Assembly (NCBI GenBank): GCA_900770445.1
Contig: CAAGKO010000049.1
Coordinates: 1-36,395 of the forward strand
Direction: 5' to 3'
DNA: 36,395 nucleotides
DNA from: an uncultured Oribacterium sp.
GTDB lineage: Bacteria; Bacillota; Clostridia; Lachnospirales; Lachnospiraceae
Shown here: positions 31,053-36,395 of the stretch, piece by piece
Layout of the letters: each line of letters begins with the position of its first letter
Position numbering within the stretch: the stretch's first letter is position 1
Position numbers and translations under genes: made by a program
Notes under the pieces: model-generated
Told to the model about the DNA's origin: nothing
What the model saw: the letters and a program-made list of their open reading frames with translations, nothing else
Databases searched by the model: none

Positions 31053-32132
31053 TTACTTACCGGATGGCAGCTTCACCATGCAGATGCAGTTCGGCTCATC
31101 CACCGGGATATCGCGGGCGCTCATCACGAGCATACCCGTATCATAATCCATTGAGAAGAAGGTGATCGTACCGGATTCGTTGTTTGCGGCCGCGATGTGC
31201 TTCTCATCCGGGAAGATACAGAAGTCCTTCGGATAGACACCGGATACCGGGAGGGAGCTCTTCATGGTCAGAAGGCCGGTCTCGAGATCACGCTCATACA
31301 TCGTGATCGTATCGATGCCAGCATTGGACACAAACAGATGCTTCGCATCCTTATCCGGTGAGAAGCGCATCTGACATGCCGCGATCAGCGGGCTGTTCGA
31401 CGGGTCGTTGTGGGTCGAGATGGTCTGGATCTTCTCGAGGTTGATATCGTTCGGCTTCTTGCCCTCCGTGAAGCGGAACACATCGATCACGTTCTTCACC
31501 TCATACATAAGGTAGAGGAACTTACGATCCGGCGAGAAGCGGAAGTGACGCGGTGCGGACTTCAGCTCACAGCGGAGCGTGTCGATCTGACGCATCCGTC
31601 CGTCCGGCTTATCGAAGCGGAAGATGCGTACCTGGTCGATGCCGAGGTCTGCGACGAGGATATACTTCTGATCATCCGTCATGCGTGCGCAGGATACGTG
31701 TGGACGGAAGGTCCGCTCTGCGACGGAACCGATGCCCTTATCGAAGACGCCATCGACGATTGGGCCGACGGAACCGTCCGGATTCAGTGCGAGCAGAGTT
31801 GCCTTACCATCGTGGTAGCCGGATACCATCAGGTACTGATCGAACTGGTCGATTGCGAGGTGACATCCACGCATGCCACGGATGTTCTGAGTGTTCAGCT
31901 TCTGCAGCGCACCGTTCTCGAGGATGCGGAAGGAAACCACGCCCTCATCCGCGATGGAATACAGTGTCTTCTGATCTCTCGATGCGACGAGGTAGGAGGA
32001 GTTGTTCACCTCGATCTCGGTCCGCTTCGTGAAGGTTCCTTTCTCTACATCGACATCACAGATGGTGATGCCCTTTGCATTGCCCGTGTAGCTGTAGGAA
32101 CCGATATATGCCATGTACTTCTCTTTACTCAT
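31053..32132 (-). CDS. Lactonase family beta-propeller protein (6-phosphogluconolactonase-like)
   Basis: This 359-residue protein has the seven-bladed propeller pattern of the lactonase (PF10282-type) family: AYIGSYSYTGNAKGI at the start, repeated DQKYLYS/DQKYILVADLGIDQVRIF blades, and HIAAANNESGTITFF near the end. Family members open 6-phosphogluconolactone, but many have unknown substrates. No signal peptide is seen. GGGAGAGG precedes the ATG. It is the first gene of a probable two-gene unit with aroC, an odd pairing without obvious pathway link. Confidence 0.85.
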   Translation of the reverse strand: MSKEKYMAYIGSYSYTGNAKGITICDVDVEKGTFTKRTEIEVNNSSYLVASRDQKTLYSIADEGVVSFRILENGALQKLNTQNIRGMRGCHLAIDQFDQYLMVSGYHDGKATLLALNPDGSVGPIVDGVFDKGIGSVAERTFRPHVSCARMTDDQKYILVADLGIDQVRIFRFDKPDGRMRQIDTLRCELKSAPRHFRFSPDRKFLYLMYEVKNVIDVFRFTEGKKPNDINLEKIQTISTHNDPSNSPLIAACQMRFSPDKDAKHLFVSNAGIDTITMYERDLETGLLTMKSSLPVSGVYPKDFCIFPDEKHIAAANNESGTITFFSMDYDTGMLVMSARDIPVDEPNCICMVKLPSGK

Positions 32133-32184
32133 TTTCTGCCTCTCCCGACGTCCTTTCGGGCGTACATCTCATAAAATTTTATCC

Positions 32185-32214
32185 ATTTTATCACAGTTTA
32201 CGGGCCTGTTACAA
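32185..32214 (-). promoter_or_regulatory. Promoter for the lactonase-aroC unit
   Basis: On the minus strand TTGTAA (32209-32214) and TAAAAT (32185-32190), preceded by TGA, are separated by 18 bp. Transcription would start near 32178, about 45 nt before the gene. Confidence 0.6.
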
Positions 32215-32258
32215 TGATAACGATGTGTCCAGGGGAAATTTCATGGGCACTTCGCGGC

Positions 32259-32264
32259 TATAAT
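32259..32264 (+). promoter_or_regulatory. Isolated TATAAT on the plus strand
   Basis: A consensus -10 (CTATAATG) with only an AT-rich, poor -35 lies between the lactonase gene and the feo terminator, pointing toward the hairpin at 32292-32336. It could start a short RNA of about 70-80 nt. Confidence 0.25.
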
Positions 32265-32291
32265 GTGTTAAAACGCGAAAACAGCAAAGAA

Positions 32292-32336
32292 GCCAGCGTA
32301 ATGACGATCATCTCGAGGATTCGTCATCACACTGGC
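32292..32336. terminator. Terminator after the iron uptake cluster
   Basis: GCCAGCGTAATGACGA pairs with TCGTCATCACACTGGC with two weak positions, forming a 16-bp stem. On the minus strand it is followed by TTCTTTGCTGTTTT. It lies 10 bp after the last gene of the feo cluster. Confidence 0.7.
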
Positions 32337-32345
32337 CCCTTTCAG

Positions 32346-32567
32346 TTAATTCTGTCTGCGATGTTTCGCGAGAATCGCTTTCTGGGTGGCGTTCAGCCGG
32401 CTTTCGGCGTGCTCGAGGTCGAGCTCGTGATGGCCGACGTGGTCGCAGCCGTTTTTTGCGTAGCTGCAGAACGCGCAGGCGCCGCTTTTCGCGACGGCCT
32501 TATGAAGGCTTCGGAGGATGAGGATCACCATAAGTGCGATCAGTCCTCCCACGATGAGATCACCCAT
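32346..32567 (-). CDS. FeoB-associated Cys-rich membrane protein
   Basis: This 73-residue protein has one N-terminal membrane span (DLIVGGLIALMVILILRSLH) followed by a Cys-rich patch CAFCSYAKNGC and a His-rich segment DHVGHHEL. It matches the small FeoB-associated proteins found after feoB in many Firmicutes, which are thought to help FeoB but have no proven role. AAAGGAGGAAC precedes the ATG. A 139-bp gap with hairpins separates it from feoB. The C-terminal part is longer and more charged than in the smallest relatives. Confidence 0.85.
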   Translation of the reverse strand: MGDLIVGGLIALMVILILRSLHKAVAKSGACAFCSYAKNGCDHVGHHELDLEHAESRLNATQKAILAKHRRQN

Positions 32568-32706
32568 AGTTCCTCCTTTCTGAGGCTGATGCTTCGGTCC
32601 CGTGATCGTCGTCCGGGAAGCATCTGTCTGATCCTTCGGTGGGCAATGCCTCCAGCTGCACCATCTGCGTGGTGCCCGGAGACATTGACCTGAACTACTT
32701 CTGAAA
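32568..32706. other. Hairpin-rich gap between feoB and the Cys-rich protein gene
   Basis: GATGCTTCGGTCCCG pairs imperfectly with CGGGAAGCATC (about 32589-32623) and GCACCA pairs with TGGTGC (about 32659-32676). It also has GGGCAATGCC, one base off the recurring GGCCAATGC. No gene is seen; the hairpins may set the relative expression of the two genes. Confidence 0.4.
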
Positions 32707-34914
32707 TTACTTCTGTGCCGCGGCGGCTACGGAGTCGAACTTGTCGGAGAGCTCCGTCGCTTCGTGGTACGGGCGAACCAGGGCCCAGATGCCGAGGACG
32801 ACGAGGGCGATGGCGATGACGGTGAAGATACCGAAGTGTGCTTCACCGGTGAAGAGGCCGCCGATCTGGTAGATCACCATGCCGACGCAGTACGCGAGGC
32901 CGCACTCCCAGCCGATCGCTCTCCATGTCCACTTCGCGTTGTTCATCTCACGACGGATCGCGCCGATCGCTGCGAAGCAAGGTGCGCAGAGCAGGTTGAA
33001 GGCGAGGAAGCTGTAGCCGGCAGCGGCACCGGAGTAGTTGGCCTGTACGAGGTTCCAGATCTGGTCACCTGCCTCGGCGAGCTCCTCTGCACCCTCATAA
33101 TGGAAGAGGATACCGAAGGTACCGACGACATTCTCCTTGGCGATAAGACCGGTTACCGCAGCTACTGCGGACTTCCAGTCCGGCCAGCCGAGCGGTGTGA
33201 AGATCCAGGCGATCGCGTTACCGATGGCGGCGAGGATGGAGTTGTCCATGTCGACCATGCCGAACTGGCCGTCCTGCATACCGAAGGAGGAGGCGAACCA
33301 GACCGCGATGGTGGACAGAAGGATGATGGAGCCGGCCTTCTTTACGAAGGAGGAACCACGCTCATACATGGACTTCAGAATGTCGATCGGTCTCGGCAGA
33401 TGGTACGCCGGAAGCTCCATAACGAACGGAGCCGGGTCACCTGCGAACCACTTCGTCTTCTTCAGTACGATACCGGAGAAGATGATCGCGGCGATGCCGA
33501 GGAAGTAAGCCGATGGTGCGATCCAGGATGCACCGCCGAATACCGCACCTGCGAGGAGGGCGATGATCGGGAGCTTCGCGGAGCACGGGATGAAGGTCGT
33601 GGTCATGATCGTCATACGACGGTCACGCTCGTTCTCGATCGTTCTCGATGCCATGACACCCGGAACGCCGCAGCCGGAGCCGATCAGCATCGGGATGAAG
33701 GACTTTCCGGAGAGACCGAAGCGACGGAAGATTCGATCCAGGATGAAGGCGATACGCGCCATGTATCCACAGCCCTCGAGGAAGGCGAGGAAGAAGAACA
33801 GGACGAGCATCTGCGGCAGGAAGCCGAGTACCGCACCGATACCTGCGACGATACCGTCGAGGACGAGACTTGTCAATACCTCACCGGTGCCGAGTGCACT
33901 GAGGATGCCTTCGAAAAGGCCCGGGATCGACGGCAGCTCGCAGAGGCCGAAGAAGGACCACGGGTCTGAGCCAAACAGGACATCATTGACCCAGTCGGTA
34001 CCGATCGCACCGATCGTCGAGATGGAGATGTAGTATACGAGCCACATCACGGCTGCGAAGATCGGGAGCGCCAGGAAGCGGTTCGTGACGATGCTGTCGA
34101 TCCGGTCGGAGGTGGACAGCTTACCGACATGCTTCTTCGTGTACGCAGCGGCGATCATGTTCTGGATGTAGGTGTACCGCTCGTTGGTGATGATGGACTC
34201 GGCATCGTCATCCTCTGCCTTCTCGACCGCAGCGATGATGGACTCGACGTCGACGTTCTGGCCGGCACCGATCATCTCGTGACGGATCTTATCATCCCGC
34301 TCGAAGAGCTTGACCGCGAAGAAACGCTTCTCGCCCTCCGGAACGTACGCGGCGATCTTCTCCTCGATCTGAAGAATCGCATCCATGACCGGTGCGGAAA
34401 AGCTGTGCACGATCTCGGTGGAACCGGTCTGCGCCTCGTGGATCGCGAGCTCGGTCGCCTCCTTGATGCCCGTGCCGTTCAGTGCGGAGATCTTCACTGC
34501 CTTACAGCCGAGGTACTTCTCGATCTGGTCAAGGCGGATCTGGTCGCCGTTCTTCTCCACGACGTCCATCATGTTGACCGCCATCACGACCGGGATACCG
34601 AGCTCCTTCAACTGGGTCGTGAGGTACAGGTTACGCTCGAGATTCGTACCATCTACGATGTTCAGGATCGCATCCGGCTTCGTGTTGATGAGGTAGTTTC
34701 GCGCGACCACCTCCTCCAGTGTGTATGGAGAAAGTGAATAAATACCCGGAAGATCGGCGATGGTCACATCGGCGTGGCCCTTCAGCTTACCTTCCTTCTT
34801 CTCTACTGTAACGCCCGGCCAGTTACCAACGTACTGGTTCGATCCGGTCAGCTGATTAAACAGCGTCGTCTTTCCGCAGTTCGGATTACCTGCGAGTGCA
34901 ATCGTGATTGCCAT
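32707..34914 (-). CDS. feoB: Ferrous iron transport protein FeoB
   Basis: FeoB is the main Fe(II) importer of anaerobic bacteria. The cytoplasmic G domain at the N-terminus has G1 GNPNCGKTTLFN (8-19), the G2 region WPGVTVEKKEG, G3 DLPGIYSL and the G4-like NMMD. It is followed by a helical regulatory domain and a membrane part with about eight spans, including the gate motif SGCGVPGVMASRT with its conserved cysteine. The 735-residue length is normal. GGGGGG lies before the ATG, 14 bp after feoA. It should be controlled by the iron boxes at about 35.6 kb. Confidence 0.97.
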   Translation of the reverse strand: MAITIALAGNPNCGKTTLFNQLTGSNQYVGNWPGVTVEKKEGKLKGHADVTIADLPGIYSLSPYTLEEVVARNYLINTKPDAILNIVDGTNLERNLYLTTQLKELGIPVVMAVNMMDVVEKNGDQIRLDQIEKYLGCKAVKISALNGTGIKEATELAIHEAQTGSTEIVHSFSAPVMDAILQIEEKIAAYVPEGEKRFFAVKLFERDDKIRHEMIGAGQNVDVESIIAAVEKAEDDDAESIITNERYTYIQNMIAAAYTKKHVGKLSTSDRIDSIVTNRFLALPIFAAVMWLVYYISISTIGAIGTDWVNDVLFGSDPWSFFGLCELPSIPGLFEGILSALGTGEVLTSLVLDGIVAGIGAVLGFLPQMLVLFFFLAFLEGCGYMARIAFILDRIFRRFGLSGKSFIPMLIGSGCGVPGVMASRTIENERDRRMTIMTTTFIPCSAKLPIIALLAGAVFGGASWIAPSAYFLGIAAIIFSGIVLKKTKWFAGDPAPFVMELPAYHLPRPIDILKSMYERGSSFVKKAGSIILLSTIAVWFASSFGMQDGQFGMVDMDNSILAAIGNAIAWIFTPLGWPDWKSAVAAVTGLIAKENVVGTFGILFHYEGAEELAEAGDQIWNLVQANYSGAAAGYSFLAFNLLCAPCFAAIGAIRREMNNAKWTWRAIGWECGLAYCVGMVIYQIGGLFTGEAHFGIFTVIAIALVVLGIWALVRPYHEATELSDKFDSVAAAAQK

Positions 34915-34928
34915 TTACTTTTCCCCCC

Positions 34929-35156
34929 TTACTTCGTCTCAACCTGTACCATCTCGGCGTCCGCCTTCCGGACGGAAAGCTCGTAGCCACGTACGGTGAT
35001 CTCGATCGGATCGCCGAGCGGCGCCGCCTTACGCACATGAAGGGTCGTTCCCTTCGTGAGTCCCATATCCATGATTCTTCTCTTGATCGCACCTTCACCG
35101 GTGATCTTCGTTACAACGCAATCCTCACCCGGCTGAATCTCTCTTAATGTTTTCAA
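34929..35156 (-). CDS. feoA: FeoA domain protein, second copy in the cluster
   Basis: This 75-residue SH3-like protein matches FeoA: CVVTKITGEGAIKRRIMDMGLTKG, then LHVRKAAPLGDPIEITVRGYELSVRKADAEMVQV. FeoA binds FeoB and helps transport. The start is TTG at 35156, behind AGGAGGG at 8 bases, the only start that keeps the whole first strand. It lies 14 bp before feoB. Confidence 0.93.
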   Translation of the reverse strand: MKTLREIQPGEDCVVTKITGEGAIKRRIMDMGLTKGTTLHVRKAAPLGDPIEITVRGYELSVRKADAEMVQVETK

Positions 35157-35211
35157 CTCTGTTCCCTCCTGTTTATCTATAAAGCGCAGACACGCTGCGG
35201 ATTATACTGAT

Positions 35212-35430
35212 TCACGCGCTGATCATGACCTTGCGGGCCATCGTTTCGTCCAGTGCCAGTCTCGACTCCTTCACCTGTACGATCAGATTGCCGTGATTAC
35301 AGGAAACGATCTTCACCTTGCCTCCGGCATAGAATCCCAGTGACTCCAGGAAATGCTGTGTCTTATCATTTCCTCCGATGCGCTGAATCTCATATTCTTC
35401 ACCCTGTGTTCCCATCGATAATGGCATCAT
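35212..35430 (-). CDS. feoA: FeoA domain protein, first copy in the cluster
   Basis: This 72-residue protein has the FeoA pattern: EYEIQRIGGNDKTQHFLESLGFYAGGKVKIV, then HGNLIVQVKESRLALDETMARKVMI. It differs clearly from the second copy, as is usual when two feoA genes precede feoB in Clostridia. AGGAGGTACG precedes the ATG. It is the first gene behind the iron-box promoter. Confidence 0.92.
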   Translation of the reverse strand: MMPLSMGTQGEEYEIQRIGGNDKTQHFLESLGFYAGGKVKIVSCNHGNLIVQVKESRLALDETMARKVMISA

Positions 35431-35550
35431 CGTACCTCCTTTACATGATGTCTATAGCAGCGCCGAAGCAGGCTTCGAATCCTCTCATCGCCGGCGCCGC
35501 TGTCCGGTGCTCGATGAGGCCGCCACATCTACATAGAAATAAGAATTAGT

Positions 35551-35649
35551 CCCATCTAATTAGATGGGCCTAACTTTCACGTTAGTAAGTTAGCACTAAC
35601 TTTTTTTGAAGTCAATAGATTCTGCCAAAATAATTAGTTATATCTAACT
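35551..35649. promoter_or_regulatory. Feo promoter with DtxR/IdeR-type operators
   Basis: On the minus strand TTGACT (35610-35615) and an extended TGCTAACTT (-10 at 35587-35592) have a 17-bp spacer. The -10 lies inside AAGTTAGCACTAACTT (35587-35602), a palindrome like the DtxR/IdeR box core. CTAAC/GTTAG (35570-35585) and AGTTATATCTAACT (35636-35649) are related half-site pairs. CCCATCTAATTAGATGGG (35551-35568) is a perfect 18-bp palindrome. The layout fits repression of feo by the divergent regulator. Confidence 0.8.
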
Positions 35650-35658
35650 TTCGGGTAA

Positions 35659-35712
35659 CAGTTCAGCTAAGGGGACCTGGAGGGGCGGCTACGGGGTCCA
35701 CTGCCTGAACTG
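35659..35712. repeat. Imperfect palindrome between the feo promoter and the regulator gene
   Basis: CAGTTCAG (35659-35666) pairs with CTGAACTG (35705-35712), with inner GGGGACC pairing with GGTCC. Its outer and inner parts resemble the element at 29723-29814. Confidence 0.55.
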
Positions 35713-35718
35713 ATACAC

Positions 35719-35748
35719 TTTCGGATATCCGCTCAGATGTGTTATACT
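35719..35748 (+). promoter_or_regulatory. Promoter for the DtxR-type regulator
   Basis: An extended -10, TGTTATACT (core 35743-35748), has a weak -35 TTTCGG 18 bp before it. Transcription would start near 35755, about 43 nt before the gene. Confidence 0.55.
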
Positions 35749-35797
35749 ATCGGGGATATATAATGAAATCTTCAAGTTTCTGAAAAGGAGTTTCGAT

Positions 35798-36253
35798 ATG
35801 AGTACGTATGCGACACATGAGTCGTCGGAGAATTATCTGGAGAGTATTCTGGTACTGGCGATGAGTCAGCAGGTGGTGCGTTCCATCGATATCGCGAATC
35901 TGCTGGGATTTTCGAAGCCGTCGGTTTCGGTGGCGATGAAGCATCTGCGCGAGGAGGGGATGATCACGGTGGATGGCAATGGCTACATCGCGCTGACGGA
36001 GGCCGGGATGTCGGCGGCGAAGTCGACCTATGAGAAGCATGTGGTCCTCACGAATATGCTGGTGCGGCTCGGGGTGAGTGCGTATACGGCGGGACAGGAT
36101 GCCTGCCGGATCGAGCATGTGCTGAGCCCGGAGACCTTCGAGAAGGTGAAGGAGCACTATCTTAGGTTGCCGGGCATCGAGGACAGCGCGGAGTACCAGA
36201 AGCTGCAGACGATTCAGAATTTCGTGCAGACCGTGCCGGGGCGGCAGGACTGA
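35798..36253 (+). CDS. DtxR/MntR-family metal-dependent repressor, probably iron-sensing
   Basis: This 151-residue regulator has the winged helix (SIDIANLLGFSKPSVSVAMKHLREEGMI, about 29-56) and the dimer/metal domain but no SH3 domain, like MntR in length. Probable metal ligands are His81, Cys103, Glu106 and His107 in QDACRIEHVLSPE. The Cys-x-x-Glu-His pattern matches iron-sensing DtxR/IdeR rather than MntR, which has Glu in place of Cys. Asn12 replaces the Asp or Met usual at the first ligand position. AAAAGGAG precedes the ATG. The gene is divergent from the feo cluster, its likely target. Confidence 0.88.
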   Translation: MSTYATHESSENYLESILVLAMSQQVVRSIDIANLLGFSKPSVSVAMKHLREEGMITVDGNGYIALTEAGMSAAKSTYEKHVVLTNMLVRLGVSAYTAGQDACRIEHVLSPETFEKVKEHYLRLPGIEDSAEYQKLQTIQNFVQTVPGRQD

Positions 36254-36395
36254 GATACTCTTCCGGGTAGCCGGGCGAGGGGTCTGACCCCAATGTCGTC
36301 AACCCAACGTCAACTTAAGATTGGTTGCTAGAAGGATGATATCACAAAGGCGACGGAAAATTTGAATACCAGCGAAAAATCTTTAAAGAAGGCGC
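36254..36395. other. Right edge, no gene seen
   Basis: Apart from the repeat copy at 36279-36291, this stretch shows only AT-richer sequence without a clear gene, promoter or terminator before the window ends. Confidence 0.4.
36279..36291. repeat. GGGGTCAGACCCC repeat, copy 3 (reverse orientation)
   Basis: This copy reads GGGGTCTGACCCC on the plus strand, the reverse complement of copies 1 and 2. It lies 25 bp past the regulator stop codon and may work as part of a weak terminator. Confidence 0.75.

Overview
The window looks like chromosomal DNA from a low-GC-lineage Gram-positive bacterium (Firmicutes/Clostridia, probably Lachnospiraceae-like), although its own GC content is fairly high. 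Signs of this are the gene order rpmG-secE-nusG-rplK-rplA-rplJ-rplL with an L10 leader, a small DUF4250 protein, RecD2, RarA, an archaeal-type ProRS, a CmpB-family membrane protein, a FeoA-FeoA-FeoB-Cys-rich-protein set under a DtxR-type regulator, AGGAGG ribosome binding sites and strong sigma-A-like promoters. No rRNA, tRNA, phage, insertion sequence with a transposase, or CRISPR array was seen. Nearly all genes lie on the minus strand. The exceptions are the DUF4250 gene, dtd, a lysR-type gene and the DtxR-type regulator.

Layout, left to right. 1-2.7 kb: HIT protein, murG and mtnN on the minus strand, behind a good promoter near 2.69 kb. 2.7-3.5 kb: DUF4250 and dtd on the plus strand. 3.6-4.5 kb: a lipoprotein. 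4.7-9.7 kb: an apparent minus-strand operon made of a 1080-residue zinc-ribbon/coiled-coil/acidic/membrane/cell-wall-repeat protein, a glyoxalase-like protein and rarA. 9.8-13.35 kb: the ribosomal protein and NusG/SecE operon, which ends after rplL with a terminator and without rpoB. 13.5-17.7 kb: a LysR regulator, then recD2-comF overlapping on the opposite strand. 17.7-18 kb: five consecutive stem-loops. 18-19 kb: mreB, followed by a gene-poor gap of almost 800 bp. 19.8-25.7 kb: aminotransferase, CmpB-family protein, acyltransferase, phosphoglucomutase. 25.9-29 kb: cca and proS, separated by a 224-bp inverted repeat. 29.2-32.1 kb: an orphan VOC protein with a palindromic operator, then aroC and a lactonase-family gene. 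32.3-36.3 kb: the ferrous iron uptake cluster and its probable divergent iron-sensing repressor.

Most genes are housekeeping: cell wall synthesis (murG, mreB), translation (ribosomal proteins, proS, cca, dtd), DNA repair (recD2, rarA) and central metabolism (pgm, aroC). The unusual content is of three kinds. First, the large multi-domain zinc-ribbon/cell-wall-repeat protein. Second, low-complexity or charged insertions in otherwise conserved proteins (RecD2, ComF, AroC, CCA, acyltransferase). Third, a layer of non-coding repeats: the 224-bp palindrome, a hairpin array, three copies of GGGGTCAGACCCC, and about ten copies of GGCCAATG. All repeat counts were made by eye.
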